Assembly: GCF_002238045.1 (NCBI RefSeq)
Contig: NZ_NBYO01000002.1
Location: 124,001-188,000, forward strand
DNA length: 64,000 nt
Direction of reading: 5' to 3'
Origin: Notoacmeibacter marinus
Lineage (GTDB): Bacteria; Pseudomonadota; Alphaproteobacteria; Rhizobiales; Rhizobiaceae
The translations under genes and the position numbers were made by a program. A model generated the notes under the pieces. The model did not search any database. It was not told where the DNA came from and saw nothing but the letters and a program-made list of their open reading frames with translations. How positions within the stretch are numbered: position 1 is the stretch's first letter; every line of letters begins with the position of its first letter. This document shows, in pieces, positions 55,403 through 64,000 of the stretch.

Positions 55403-56178
55403 CGATCGTCGCCTTCGCTTTGCGTTTTGCGTGGGCGGAACCGGTCGAGCGCGGTGAAGACGCCGCGCAGCACGGCGATCTCGTCGGCGGAGAAACCCGG
55501 CCGCGTCAGGACGGCGCGAAGGTTCTCCATCATTTTGGGCTTTTTCTGCTCGGTGCGGAAATAGCCGCGCTGGTCGAGCGCCGGCTCCAGCCAGTCGAAC
55601 ATGGCGTTCAGAACCTGCTTCTGCGCCGGCTCCCGTTCGGGCGCCGAGAAGTTGGTCTGCGCGCTGCGCCCACGCGACAGTTCATACGCCATCAGCAGCA
55701 CGGCCTGGGCGATGTTGAGAGAGGCGAAGGCCGGATCGACCGGAAAGGTGACGATGGCATCGGCCTGGCCGATCTCCTCATTTTCGAGACCCCAGCGCTC
55801 CCGGCCGAACAAAATGCCGCTCCGCGAACCGCCCTCGCCCAGTGTGCCGATCCGCTGGCAGGCCTCGACCGGGCCAAGCACTTCCTTGTGCCCGTCGCGC
55901 TGACGCGCCGTCGTCGCCAGCACGAAATTGAGATCGGCGATGGCGCTCGCGAGGTCATCATAGACCCGCGCGGCATCGATCACATGATCAGCCTTGGACG
56001 CCGTGGCGCGCGCCCGCTCGTTCGGCCAGCCATCGCGCGGCGTGACGAGGCGCAGATCGGAAAGGCCGAAATTGGCCATCGCCCGCGCGACCATGCCGAT
56101 ATTGTCGCCGAGTTGCGGCTCGACCAGGACGATGGCAGGTTTCGGCGGCGTCATCTCACCGGCCGCAATGTCGGCCAT
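55399..56178 (-). CDS. trmJ: tRNA (cytidine/uridine-2'-O-)-methyltransferase TrmJ
   Basis: SPOUT-class methyltransferase of 259 residues that modifies position 32 of tRNAs. The knot signatures are visible: PAIVLVEPQLGDNIGMVARAMANFG, FGRERWGLENEEI, and SLNIAQAVLLMAYEL. AGGGAGA lies 9 bases before the ATG at 56178. Co-directional with and overlapping murI. Confidence 0.93.
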   Translation of the reverse strand: MADIAAGEMTPPKPAIVLVEPQLGDNIGMVARAMANFGLSDLRLVTPRDGWPNERARATASKADHVIDAARVYDDLASAIADLNFVLATTARQRDGHKEVLGPVEACQRIGTLGEGGSRSGILFGRERWGLENEEIGQADAIVTFPVDPAFASLNIAQAVLLMAYELSRGRSAQTNFSAPEREPAQKQVLNAMFDWLEPALDQRGYFRTEQKKPKMMENLRAVLTRPGFSADEIAVLRGVFTALDRFRPRKTQSEGDDR

Positions 56179-56297
56179 GCTGTCTTCTCCCTGTTGATCG
56201 TCGCAGGCGATACATCAAGCGGTCGCGAAGACAAAGCCAAAGACTGCAAGAGCGAGATCAAAACATGCGGGATAATCTGCGACACTCGTGACCGAAC

Positions 56298-57194
56298 TCA
56301 CGAGGCTTCGCCGAGGAATGCCCGCATCAGTTCGGCGACCTTTTGCGGCTTCTCATGCAGCACCCAATGGCCCGCGCCCGGCACGAACACCTGCCGCAGA
56401 TCGTCCACATAATTTTCCAGGCCGTCGATCACGGACGGACGCAACGCGGCATCCTCCTCGCTCCAGATCAGAAGATGCGGCATTCGCACGCGCACCCGCT
56501 CCGGGTCGATGTCGAGCAGCGGCACATCGGCCACCTCCTCGCCTTCCGCCGGAACGATCACGGGCGATGCGCGATACCAGTTCAGCATGGCGGTCAGCGC
56601 GCCGGGCTCGCTCCAGGCGTCGCGATAGGCCCGTCGTTTTTCCTCGTCGAGAAAATCACAGTTCGAAAAACCTTCCATCATGTTCAGCAGACGGCGATAG
56701 CCGTCCTCCGCAAGCCGTTTTTCTGCGTTTTCGGCCTTCAACTTTGGGATATAGGCGCTGGCTATCCGCTGCGCCGGATCGTCGACGATCGCGCGCTGGA
56801 ACGTTACCGGATGGGGCCCGTTGGCGATCACCAGCCGATCGATCGGATCGGGCTTCGCGAAGGCCATGGCATAGGCTACTGATGCGCCCCAGTCGTGACC
56901 GGCCAGAAAGAAGGTCCGGCCGGGTGCGATGGCCTCCATCAGGGCGAACATATCGGCCGCCAGATGGTGAGTGCGATACGCCTCAACGCCTTCTGGTTTG
57001 GCAGTTTTTCCATAACCGCGCTGATCTGGCCGGACGATTCGGAAATCCGATTGCAGCAGCGTCGCCACATCGGCCCATGCTACGCGATATTCCGGAAAAC
57101 CATGCAGGCACAAAAGCAGCGGCACGTCCTCCGGTCCGTCGACTTCATAGGCGATGGAAAGGCCGTTCGCCTCGACGCTTTGTCGCTGTGTCAT
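56298..57194 (-). CDS. Alpha/beta hydrolase, epoxide hydrolase-like
   Basis: Protein of 298 residues. The nucleophile elbow GHDWGASVAYAMA carries an aspartate as in epoxide hydrolases and haloalkane dehalogenases. HGFPEYRVAWADV and PDQRGYGKTAKP are the oxyanion and flanking strands, and GAGHWVLHE gives the catalytic histidine. An epoxide hydrolase is the more likely of the two because HGFPE and WGA are typical. Separated by about 120 bases from trmJ. Confidence 0.88.
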   Translation of the reverse strand: MTQRQSVEANGLSIAYEVDGPEDVPLLLCLHGFPEYRVAWADVATLLQSDFRIVRPDQRGYGKTAKPEGVEAYRTHHLAADMFALMEAIAPGRTFFLAGHDWGASVAYAMAFAKPDPIDRLVIANGPHPVTFQRAIVDDPAQRIASAYIPKLKAENAEKRLAEDGYRRLLNMMEGFSNCDFLDEEKRRAYRDAWSEPGALTAMLNWYRASPVIVPAEGEEVADVPLLDIDPERVRVRMPHLLIWSEEDAALRPSVIDGLENYVDDLRQVFVPGAGHWVLHEKPQKVAELMRAFLGEAS

Positions 57195-57335
57195 ATCTCT
57201 ACCCTCATGTGGCCATCTGATCGGGCGGGCCGATAGCTGCGTTCAGACACTTTGCACCTGCGCGCGTGGCTGCTATGGGGCCACCACGAACGGCGCAAAG
57301 GCCGAAGACAGCGATAAATAGAGGGACCGATACTG

Positions 57336-58550
57336 ATGGCGAAGATCAAGGTGGAGAACCCGGTCGTCGAACTGGACGGCGATGAGATGACGCGGATTAT
57401 CTGGCAGTTCATCAAGGACAAGCTGATCCACCCCTATCTCGATATCGATCTGCTCTACTACGATCTGGGCGTCGAGAAGCGCGACGAGACGGACGACCAG
57501 ATCACCATCGATGCAGCCAACGCCATCAAGGAGCACGGTGTCGGCGTCAAATGCGCGACCATCACGCCGGACGAGGCGCGCGTCGAGGAATTCGACCTGA
57601 AGAAGATGTGGCGTTCGCCGAACGGCACGATCCGCAACATTCTCGGCGGTGTCATCTTCCGCGAGCCCATCATCTGCAAGAACGTGCCGCGTCTCGTGCC
57701 GGGCTGGACGGAGCCGGTCATCGTCGGCCGCCACGCCTTTGGCGACCAGTACCGCGCCACCGACTTTAAATTCCCCGGCGCCGGCAAGCTGACCATCAAG
57801 TTCATCGGCGAGGACGGCACCGAGATCGAGCACGAAGTGTTCGATGCGCCCTCCTCCGGCATCGCCATGGCGATGTACAATCTGGACGATTCGATCCGTG
57901 ATTTCGCCCGCGCCTCGCTCAATTACGGCCTGCAGCGTGGCTATCCGGTCTATCTGTCCACCAAGAACACGATCCTCAAGGCCTATGACGGTCGTTTCAA
58001 GGACATCTTCCAGGAGATCTACGAGGCCGAGTTCGAGGATCAGTTCAAGGAAGCCGGCATCACCTACGAGCACCGCCTGATCGATGACATGGTGGCGGCC
58101 AACCTGAAATGGTCGGGCGGCTATATCTGGGCCTGCAAGAACTACGATGGCGACGTGCAGTCGGACACCGTCGCGCAGGGCTTCGGCTCGCTCGGCCTGA
58201 TGACCTCCGTGCTGATGACGCCGGACGGCAAGACGGTCGAAGCGGAGGCCGCGCACGGCACTGTGACCCGTCACTACCGCCAGCACCAGGAAGGCAAGGA
58301 AACCTCGACCAACTCCATTGCTTCGATCTTCGCCTGGACGCGCGGCCTCAAGCATCGCGCCAAGCTGGACGGCAATGACGAGCTGAACCAGTTCGCCGAA
58401 ACGCTGGAAAAGGTGTGCGTATCCACCGTGGAAAGCGGCTTTATGACCAAGGATCTGGCACTGCTGATCGGTCCGGACCAGCCCTGGCTGTCCACGACGG
58501 GCTTCCTCGACAAGATCGACGAGAACCTACAGAAGGCGATGGGCCGATAG
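57336..58550 (+). CDS. icd: NADP-dependent isocitrate dehydrogenase, dimeric type
   Basis: TCA-cycle enzyme of 404 residues. The dimeric NADP-type signature is clear: [45 protein letters not shown] with the isocitrate-binding serine and arginine, and [20 protein letters not shown] lies 10 bases upstream. A TTCG-loop terminator follows 31 bases after the stop. Confidence 0.97.
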   Translation: MAKIKVENPVVELDGDEMTRIIWQFIKDKLIHPYLDIDLLYYDLGVEKRDETDDQITIDAANAIKEHGVGVKCATITPDEARVEEFDLKKMWRSPNGTIRNILGGVIFREPIICKNVPRLVPGWTEPVIVGRHAFGDQYRATDFKFPGAGKLTIKFIGEDGTEIEHEVFDAPSSGIAMAMYNLDDSIRDFARASLNYGLQRGYPVYLSTKNTILKAYDGRFKDIFQEIYEAEFEDQFKEAGITYEHRLIDDMVAANLKWSGGYIWACKNYDGDVQSDTVAQGFGSLGLMTSVLMTPDGKTVEAEAAHGTVTRHYRQHQEGKETSTNSIASIFAWTRGLKHRAKLDGNDELNQFAETLEKVCVSTVESGFMTKDLALLIGPDQPWLSTTGFLDKIDENLQKAMGR

Positions 58551-58581
58551 ATTTCGGCCTTTACCGATTGAACGACACGAC

Positions 58582-58612
58582 GCGGCTCCTTCGGGAGCCG
58601 CTTTTCGTTTCG
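58582..58612 (+). terminator. Rho-independent terminator after icd
   Basis: GCGGCTCC-TTCG-GGAGCCGC is a perfect 8-base-pair stem with a TTCG tetraloop, followed by TTTTCGTTT. It ends just before the convergent dgkA stop at 58616. Confidence 0.93.
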
Positions 58613-58615
58613 GCC

Positions 58616-58969
58616 TCAGTATCCGAGCCACCAGTCGATCACGGCGAGGCCCCAGGTCCAGGCCGCGATGATAGACGCGATCAGCACCGCCAGCGAACCG
58701 CAATCCTTGGCCGCCTTGATCCGCTCGTCGAACGTGGTCGATAGCGCGTCGCAGGCCTTCTCGATGCCCGTATTGAGTGCCTCGACCAGCATCAGGATCA
58801 GAATGACCGAGATCAGCAGCGCATAGCCGCGCCAATCTTCCGATATTGGCAGCGCCGCAAACAGCGCGACGATTAGAAGCACGCATTCCTGCCTGAAAGC
58901 TTTCTCATGCGTAGCAAGAAACCGGAACCCGTCGATAGAGTTCCAGAAGGCGTCGATAAGCCGTTTCAT
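58616..58969 (-). CDS. dgkA: Diacylglycerol kinase, DgkA type
   Basis: Inner-membrane lipid kinase of 117 residues with three transmembrane segments. The conserved THEKAFRQE (near residue 25), EALNTGIEKACD (near 70) and AAKDCGSLAVL motifs are all present; the two glutamate regions belong to the active site. The ATG at 58969 fits the family length; the long open frame to 59221 is a chance extension. Confidence 0.92.
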   Translation of the reverse strand: MKRLIDAFWNSIDGFRFLATHEKAFRQECVLLIVALFAALPISEDWRGYALLISVILILMLVEALNTGIEKACDALSTTFDERIKAAKDCGSLAVLIASIIAAWTWGLAVIDWWLGY

Positions 58970-59100
58970 GATCTGCCCCAAGAGCGGTCTTTTCGGCGGA
59001 AATAACCGACGCCGTAGGCCATGGCTACCTATATCGGGAAATATTGGAGCGTAACGATCTTCGCCTAAGGCACGAAGCGGCGAAATGACGGTAGGCCAAA

Positions 59101-59134
59101 GAAAACACCCGCACCGTTCAGCGAACGGCGCGGG
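59101..59134 (-). terminator. Rho-independent terminator of the DAHP synthase gene
   Basis: On the minus strand CCCGCGCCGTTC-GCT-GAACGGTGCGGG forms a 12-position stem with one mismatch, followed by TGTTTTCTTT. It begins 29 bases after the aro gene stop. Confidence 0.85.
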
Positions 59135-59162
59135 CGCTTGAACGGTCGCAGGCTGGAGGTCG

Positions 59163-60542
59163 TCAGCCCGTTGCGGCCAGTTTCTGTTGTTCAGTATGGT
59201 TCTTGCGAAGCAGTTCGGCAATCATGAACGCCAGTTCCAGCGCCTGCTCCGCATTGAGCCGGGGATCGCAATGGGTGTGATACCGGCTGGCGAGGTCGGC
59301 TTCGCCGATGGCCCGTGCGCCGCCCATGCATTCCGTCACGTCCTTGCCCGTCATCTCGACATGCACGCCGCCCGGATAGGTACCCTCGGCGCGGTGAATG
59401 TCGAAGAAGGTCTGGACCTCCCGCGTGATCCGTTCGAAGGGTCGCGTCTTGTAGCTGCCGGCAGAGATCGTGTTGCCATGCATCGGATCGCACGACCAGA
59501 CGACGGTCCGGCCTTCCTGCTCGACCCGGCGGATCAGACGCGGCAGATGCTCGCCAATCTTGTCGCTGCCGAAGCGGCCGATCAGCGTGATACGCCCCGC
59601 CTCTTCGTTCGGGTTCAGGCGATCGATAAGCCGGATCAGATCGTCGTCTTCGGTCGACGGGCCACATTTCAGGCCGATCGGGTTCTTCACCCCACGGCAG
59701 AACTCGATATGGGCATGGTCGTACTGACGCGTCCGGTCGCCGATCCAGATCATGTGGCCGGACGTGGCATAGTAATCGCCGCTTGTGGAATCGGTTCGCG
59801 TCAGCGCTTCCTCATAACCCAGCAGAAGCGCTTCGTGACTGGTATACATGTCCGTCTCGCGCAGCCGACGGTAATTGTCCGAATTGATACCGATGGCGGT
59901 CATGAAGTCCATCGTCTCGGAGATACGCGCAGCCAGGGCTTCATAACGGTTGCGCTGCGGGCTGTCGGTCACGAAGTCCAGCATCCACTTATGGACGTTT
60001 TCCAGGCTCGCGTAACCGCCCTGCGCGAACGCGCGCAACAGGTTCAGCGTTGCGGCCGACTGGCGGTAGGCCATCTCCTGGCGAAGCGGGTCGGGAATGC
60101 GCGACGCCTCGTCGAAATCGATCCCGTTGACGATGTCGCCGCGATAGGACGGCAGCGACTTGCCATCCTTGCTTTCCGTATCGGACGAACGCGGTTTGGC
60201 GAACTGCCCGGCGATCCGGCCAACCTTCACCACCGGCTTGCCGCCAGCAAAAGTCAGGACGACCGCCATTTGTAGGAAGGCACGAAAGAAGTCACGGATA
60301 TTGTCCGCCCCGTGCTCGGCGAAGCTTTCGGCGCAATCACCCCCTTGCAAAAGAAAGGCGCGGCCGGCGGACACTTCCGCCAGCTTATCGCGCAGCGAAC
60401 GAACCTCTCCGGCAAAAACCAGTGGCGGATAGGAGCGGAGACGACCTTCCACCTCTTCTAGAACCGTGGGATCAGGATAGACCGGGACCTGCTTGATCGG
60501 TTTTTCACGCCATGACGACGGCGACCATGCTTCGATGCTCAC
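59163..60542 (-). CDS. aroG: Class II 3-deoxy-7-phosphoheptulonate (DAHP) synthase
   Basis: First enzyme of aromatic amino acid synthesis: phosphoenolpyruvate plus erythrose-4-phosphate. Class II signatures: [77 protein letters not shown], and [11 protein letters not shown]. The GTG at 60542, with AAGGAGG eight bases upstream, gives 459 residues, the usual length. The frame continues open upstream through a helix-turn-helix to 60845 or 60878 without a stop; a longer fused form of about 560 residues is therefore possible. It follows gor on the same strand. Confidence 0.93.
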   Translation of the reverse strand: MSIEAWSPSSWREKPIKQVPVYPDPTVLEEVEGRLRSYPPLVFAGEVRSLRDKLAEVSAGRAFLLQGGDCAESFAEHGADNIRDFFRAFLQMAVVLTFAGGKPVVKVGRIAGQFAKPRSSDTESKDGKSLPSYRGDIVNGIDFDEASRIPDPLRQEMAYRQSAATLNLLRAFAQGGYASLENVHKWMLDFVTDSPQRNRYEALAARISETMDFMTAIGINSDNYRRLRETDMYTSHEALLLGYEEALTRTDSTSGDYYATSGHMIWIGDRTRQYDHAHIEFCRGVKNPIGLKCGPSTEDDDLIRLIDRLNPNEEAGRITLIGRFGSDKIGEHLPRLIRRVEQEGRTVVWSCDPMHGNTISAGSYKTRPFERITREVQTFFDIHRAEGTYPGGVHVEMTGKDVTECMGGARAIGEADLASRYHTHCDPRLNAEQALELAFMIAELLRKNHTEQQKLAATG

Positions 60543-60845
60543 GGAACGGCCCTCCTTCTTCGAATTGCTTTTGATGTCGTTGTCGGCCGCAACGCGTGGC
60601 CGAGCCGGCGCGCGGCTTGGATCGGCAAAGGCGCTGTGAGACGGAATGGCGAGCGTTGCCTCGTCCGCCAAGGCACGAATTTTCATCGCTGCGATGGTCT
60701 CGAAGGCGCGATCGCTATCGGCTTCCATGCGGTTGATCGTCGGCTGAGATACGCCGGCGCGTCGTGCCATTTCGCTCTGGCTCAAATCCAGCATGGCGCG
60801 AATATAGCGTATCTGGCGCCCCGTCAGGCTGGGTATGTCGACCAT
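60543..60845 (-). other. XRE-type helix-turn-helix coding segment in frame with DAHP synthase
   Basis: From ATG 60845, 101 codons run in the same frame directly into the DAHP synthase GTG. Residues 7-55 form a Cro/CI-like [43 protein letters not shown]. They end in a 45-residue Ala/Pro/Arg-rich linker ([15 protein letters not shown]) before the KKEGRSV start region. GAGGGA precedes the ATG by about a dozen bases. Either one fused protein is made, or the HTH frame ends only in the enzyme and both forms exist through the internal strong start. A stand-alone HTH gene would need a stop that is not present. Confidence 0.7.
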
Positions 60846-60896
60846 CTTCTTATGTCCCTCGACCGTTCGCCGAAGCACTTACGCGAGAAAGCGCAT

Positions 60897-60925
60897 CTAT
60901 TCAACCCGTAAAACAAAATGAATAG
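60897..60925. promoter_or_regulatory. Inverted repeat upstream of the HTH-DAHP synthase gene
   Basis: CTATTCA (60897-60903) and TGAATAG (60919-60925) are exact inverted 7-base arms, 15 bases apart, in the short gap between gor and the HTH start. A further ATTCAAT half-site follows at about 60929. Candidate operator for the HTH segment; binding is not shown. Confidence 0.5.
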
Positions 60926-60930
60926 AAAAT

Positions 60931-62328
60931 TCAATCCGTCACGCGTTCGCCGCTGCGAATGCGATAGGTCGGTTCATACATCGTAACCAGTTCTTCGGAA
61001 GCGGAGGGATGCAGCGCCATGGTGGAATCGAAATCATCTTTCTTCAGGCCCGCCTTGACGGCGATGCCAAGGATCTGCGCCATCTCGCCCGCATCCGGTC
61101 CGAGAATATGGCAGCCCAGCACACGCCGGCTGTCGCCATCGACCACGATCTTGATCAGCATGCGCTCGTCGCGTTGGGCCAGCGTATTGCGCATCGGCCG
61201 GAACGAAGCCTTGTAGATCTCGATCTCTTCGTACTGTTCGCAGGCATCGTCTTCCGACAGGCCGACCGTGCCGATCTCCGGCTGGGAGAACACGGCTGTC
61301 GGGATACAGCCATAGTCCGGTTCGGTTGGATTGTCGTGATAGAGCGTCTGAATAAGGCACATCGCCTCATGAATTGCGACGGGCGTTAGTTGTACGCGAT
61401 CGGTCACGTCGCCTAACGCCCAGATGTTCTCCACATTGGTCCGCGACAGCCTGTCGACGCAGACGGCGCCGTTCTGGTCGCTTTCCACACCGGCGGCTTC
61501 CAGTCCAAGGCCCTTCGTATTGGGTGTACGGCCGATCGCCATCATGACCTGATCGAAAGGCAGAGCCTCGTCGGCATTGTGAAGACAGGCGTCGATCCGG
61601 CCGTCCTCGCGCGTGTCCAGTTTCCGCAAATTGTCGCGGGTAATGATGCGGATCCCCTTCCGCGCCATGGCGTCGTGCAGGCCGCGCCGAACGTCCTTGT
61701 CGAAACGGCTGAGAATCTCCACGCCCCGATAAAGCAGGGTGGTCTCCACGCCGAGCCCGTGGAAAATATTCGCGAACTCCACTGCGATATAACCGCCGCC
61801 ATAGATCAGAATGGACTTCGGTAGTTCTTCGAGATGGAACGCATCGTTGCTGTCGATCGTCAACTCGAGGCCGGGCAGTGCGACATGTTCGCTGGGCCTG
61901 CTGCCTGTGGCGATGACGATCTGATCGGCTGTCACCACCATATCCTGGCACGAAAGACGCAGAGTGTGTGCATCTTCCAGCACGGCGCGCCCGCAGAAAA
62001 TATCGGCGCCGGCCTCCTCCAGCCCGTTGGCGTAGAGACCTTCCAGCCGATCGATCTCCGCATCCTTGTTCTTCAGCAGGGTCGACCAGTCGAACTGCGT
62101 TTTGCCGACCGTCCATCCATAACCTGCCGCATCTTCGAAATGTTCGTTGAACTGACTGGCGTAAACAAAGAGCTTTTTCGGTACGCAGCCGCGAATGACG
62201 CAGGTTCCGCCAAGCCGGTATTCTTCAGCGATCGCGACCTTCTTGCCGAGCTTGGCGGCCAGGCGCGCGGCGCGGACCCCGCCCGAACCCCCACCGATGA
62301 CAAACAGATCATAATCATAGCGCTGCAT
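60931..62328 (-). CDS. gor: Glutathione-disulfide reductase
   Basis: FAD/NADPH enzyme of 465 residues that keeps glutathione reduced. FAD site: GGGSGGVRAARLA near residue 10. Redox-active disulfide: GGTCVIRGCVPKKL near 42-50. NAD(P) site: LIYGGGYIAVEFAN; C-terminal dimerisation domain ends with the catalytic histidine in LHPSASEELVTM. GAGGAC precedes the ATG. Sits between the HTH-DAHP synthase gene and DUF2059. Confidence 0.93.
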   Translation of the reverse strand: MQRYDYDLFVIGGGSGGVRAARLAAKLGKKVAIAEEYRLGGTCVIRGCVPKKLFVYASQFNEHFEDAAGYGWTVGKTQFDWSTLLKNKDAEIDRLEGLYANGLEEAGADIFCGRAVLEDAHTLRLSCQDMVVTADQIVIATGSRPSEHVALPGLELTIDSNDAFHLEELPKSILIYGGGYIAVEFANIFHGLGVETTLLYRGVEILSRFDKDVRRGLHDAMARKGIRIITRDNLRKLDTREDGRIDACLHNADEALPFDQVMMAIGRTPNTKGLGLEAAGVESDQNGAVCVDRLSRTNVENIWALGDVTDRVQLTPVAIHEAMCLIQTLYHDNPTEPDYGCIPTAVFSQPEIGTVGLSEDDACEQYEEIEIYKASFRPMRNTLAQRDERMLIKIVVDGDSRRVLGCHILGPDAGEMAQILGIAVKAGLKKDDFDSTMALHPSASEELVTMYEPTYRIRSGERVTD

Positions 62329-62360
62329 CAGATGTCCTCAGCAATAAATGGAAGGCAAAA

Positions 62361-62395
62361 CGAAAACCGGCGCGAAAGACGGGTTCCGCGCCGGC
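62361..62395 (-). terminator. Rho-independent terminator of the DUF2059 gene
   Basis: On the minus strand GCCGGCGCG and CGCGCCGGT form a stem around a 12-base loop, followed by TTTTCG. It lies about 30 bases after the DUF2059 stop, before gor. Confidence 0.75.
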
Positions 62396-62422
62396 TGAAT
62401 TCAAGTCCGATAAGCCCGTTCG

Positions 62423-62992
62423 TCAATTGGCCGGCTGTTCGGCAGGCTCTTCGCCGGGGGTCTGCGTAGTTGAGGCGCCCTCGGATTGCGCCGCCCTATC
62501 CGCGCCGACAATATCTTCGACGCGCTTCTGAACGGCAGCAGCCAGGTCCTTGCGGAAACCGTCGCGCCAGATCTCGGCAGCGCGACCGACTTCGCGGAAC
62601 ATGATTTCCTGCTCGTTCAGCATCTTCTGGCCGACATCGGTGGAGAAAAAATCCGCCAGCTTTTTCAGCTCTTCCTCGGTAAAGGCCTTGGCGTAGATGA
62701 GCGCGGCTTCGCCCTTGAACGCACGATAGCGGTCAGCCAGGTTCAGCGCTTCTTCCTGCACGATATCGTTGATGCGATCGGCCAGATTCGGATAGGCGAC
62801 AACGATCTGCGATTCGATGACGAGTGCGTCCTTGATAGGCGCATCCGCAAAGGGATCGGTCACGTGGATCGCGTCGATCAGCCGCAGGGCCTGCTCTTTC
62901 TGACCATCGGTCACGGCCTGCGCATGGGCGGCACCGGTCAGCAGCATAGCCAGGGCGCCCAGCAGAAACGTTACGCTACGAAGTGTCGGCAT
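62423..62992 (-). CDS. DUF2059 domain-containing exported protein
   Basis: Protein of 189 residues. A Sec signal peptide ends in TGAAHAQ (near residue 25). The DUF2059 core follows: FTEEELKKLADFFSTDVGQKML near residue 110-130, the usual hallmark, then a Glu/Thr/Pro-rich tail (QSEGASTTQTPGEEPAEQ). Function unknown. Same strand as rpiA, which precedes it by 15 bases between 62992 and 63008. Confidence 0.87.
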   Translation of the reverse strand: MPTLRSVTFLLGALAMLLTGAAHAQAVTDGQKEQALRLIDAIHVTDPFADAPIKDALVIESQIVVAYPNLADRINDIVQEEALNLADRYRAFKGEAALIYAKAFTEEELKKLADFFSTDVGQKMLNEQEIMFREVGRAAEIWRDGFRKDLAAAVQKRVEDIVGADRAAQSEGASTTQTPGEEPAEQPAN

Positions 62993-63007
62993 CGAAAAAC
63001 TCCATCA

Positions 63008-63709
63008 TTATACTGCGAGCGGCGTGAAGCGTCTTACGCCTTCCGAACCGGCAATAACAGCCAGATCCGCCATATCGAGGAAAAGACCATGCTCGACGAC
63101 ACCTGGAATGTCCTGGAGCGATCTTGCAAGGGCTCTTGAATCCGGAATGCGGCCAAATGATGCATCTATAATCAAATGACCGCCATCGGTGATGAACGGA
63201 TCGTCGGCGCCGCCGCGCACATCCAATGGGCCGAACAGGCCGAGCGACTTGGCAGCCATTCCAATGGCAAGCCGCGTAGCGGCCAGGCCGAAGCGGTTGA
63301 CTTCAATCGGCAGGGGAAAATGGCCGAGCGTATCGACCATCTTGCTTTCATCGGCGATCACGATCATCCGATCGCTCGTCGCGGCGACGATCTTCTCGCG
63401 CAGCAGCGCGCCGCCGCCGCCCTTGATCAGGCCAAGGGACGGGTCGATTTCATCGGCCCCATCAATGGTCAGATCGAGGGACGGCACCTCTTCCAGCGTC
63501 GAGAGCGGCACGCCAAGTTCCTTGCACAATGCAGCCGTTCGCTCCGATGTCGGCACGCCGATGACCGACAGACCATCCGAGACCCGTTCGGCAAGAAGCC
63601 GAACGAAGGCTTCCGCAGTCGAACCGGTGCCGATTCCGAGCTTCATTCCATCGCTGACCTCGTTCAACGCTTCGCGCGCCGCTTCCGTCTTCAGCGCTTC
63701 TGCATCCAT
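63008..63709 (-). CDS. rpiA: Ribose-5-phosphate isomerase A
   Basis: Pentose phosphate enzyme of 233 residues interconverting ribose-5- and ribulose-5-phosphate. Signatures: [51 protein letters not shown], and IADESKMV. The ATG at 63709 follows a weak GGAAA site. It starts the rpiA-DUF2059-gor-aro series on the minus strand. Confidence 0.95.
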   Translation of the reverse strand: MDAEALKTEAAREALNEVSDGMKLGIGTGSTAEAFVRLLAERVSDGLSVIGVPTSERTAALCKELGVPLSTLEEVPSLDLTIDGADEIDPSLGLIKGGGGALLREKIVAATSDRMIVIADESKMVDTLGHFPLPIEVNRFGLAATRLAIGMAAKSLGLFGPLDVRGGADDPFITDGGHLIIDASFGRIPDSRALARSLQDIPGVVEHGLFLDMADLAVIAGSEGVRRFTPLAV

Positions 63710-63845
63710 TCTCTTTTTTCCGATCCGTTGCGTGAAATTTCCGATTAACAGCTTTGTTCAGGCGGTCAAAGCCTGCCTTGACCTTGAGCCGGACGACGGC
63801 AATGAGGGAACCCACGAACACAGCATCTTTCGGCAGGAGAAAATC

Positions 63846-64000
63846 GTGCGCCCCACCATCGTCTTCGATCTCGACGGCACGCTCGTCGATACCGCACCCG
63901 ATCTCGTCGATTCGCTCAATCATTGCCTCATCTCCCATGGCCTGCAACCGGCGCATGAGAAGGATATTCGCCATTTCGCCGGACGCGGCGCGCGGGTTAT
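63846..64000 (+). CDS. gph: Phosphoglycolate phosphatase, 5' part only
   Basis: The first 51 codons, cut by the window end. The GTG at 63846 has AGGAGA eight bases upstream. The translation begins RPTIVFDLDGTLVDTAPDLV, whose DxDGT gives the HAD nucleophile, and continues SLNHCLISHG, typical of Gph. It is divergent from rpiA over about 135 bases. Confidence 0.85.
   Translation, partial: MRPTIVFDLDGTLVDTAPDLVDSLNHCLISHGLQPAHEKDIRHFAGRGARV

Overview
The window is 64 kb of G+C-rich bacterial chromosome from an alphaproteobacterium, most likely order Hyphomicrobiales (Rhizobiales). The basis is gene content and order: a purB ... DUF1476 - purC - purS - purQ ... purL - bolA - grxD series, a B12-dependent ribonucleotide reductase (NrdJ), a class II DAHP synthase beside glutathione reductase and rpiA, DUF1127 and DUF3563 small proteins, PhoX, and dispersed palindromes of the form ATCCTCGG...CCGAGGAT. 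Genus cannot be fixed from the sequence alone. Genes are densely packed on both strands. There are no rRNA genes, CRISPR arrays, prophages or recognisable insertion sequences.

Layout. 1-10 kb: cysteine synthase (cut by the window edge), an SDR oxidoreductase, two MFS transporters, threonine ammonia-lyase, two tandem TrkH potassium transporters and a YihY membrane protein. 10-16 kb: tRNA-Leu(UAA), an AlkB alkane hydroxylase divergent from a TetR regulator with a perfect palindrome between them, then a CinA-like protein, xanthine phosphoribosyltransferase, a Nudix hydrolase and a PiT phosphate transporter. 16-23 kb: NrdJ with NrdR-like boxes upstream, then the only clearly accessory stretch. 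It holds an AT-richer ImmA/IrrE metallopeptidase gene, a HicB-like remnant, five palindromic repeats and a GIY-YIG nuclease gene. 23-28 kb: CAP lipoprotein, GNAT, pirin, Pcm, a HisKA_2 histidine kinase, DUF3563, DUF1330 and a secreted hydrolase.

28-34 kb (minus strand): a six-gene operon for maturation of a molybdenum hydroxylase (flavin reductase, CoxD-like ATPase, CoxE-like VWA protein, XdhC split into two genes, and a molybdopterin-binding/nucleotidyltransferase fusion), with no hydroxylase subunits in the window. 34-50 kb: P1 peptidase, rpe, purB, a probable LAS-type peptidase, then the purine synthesis series interrupted by a lipoprotein, a DUF1127 protein and a MocR-type regulator, followed by bolA-grxD, an efflux MFS protein, ttcA and rpsD.

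51-64 kb: cupin, Tat-exported PhoX phosphatase, DMT exporter, murI-trmJ, epoxide-hydrolase-like protein, icd, dgkA, class II DAHP synthase whose reading frame extends upstream into an XRE-type helix-turn-helix, glutathione reductase, DUF2059, rpiA and the start of gph. The most unusual features are the HTH-DAHP synthase open frame, the NrdJ-distal accessory stretch with palindromes around a GIY-YIG gene, the orphan molybdenum-enzyme maturation operon, and a hydrolase whose nucleophile-elbow serine is replaced by glycine.
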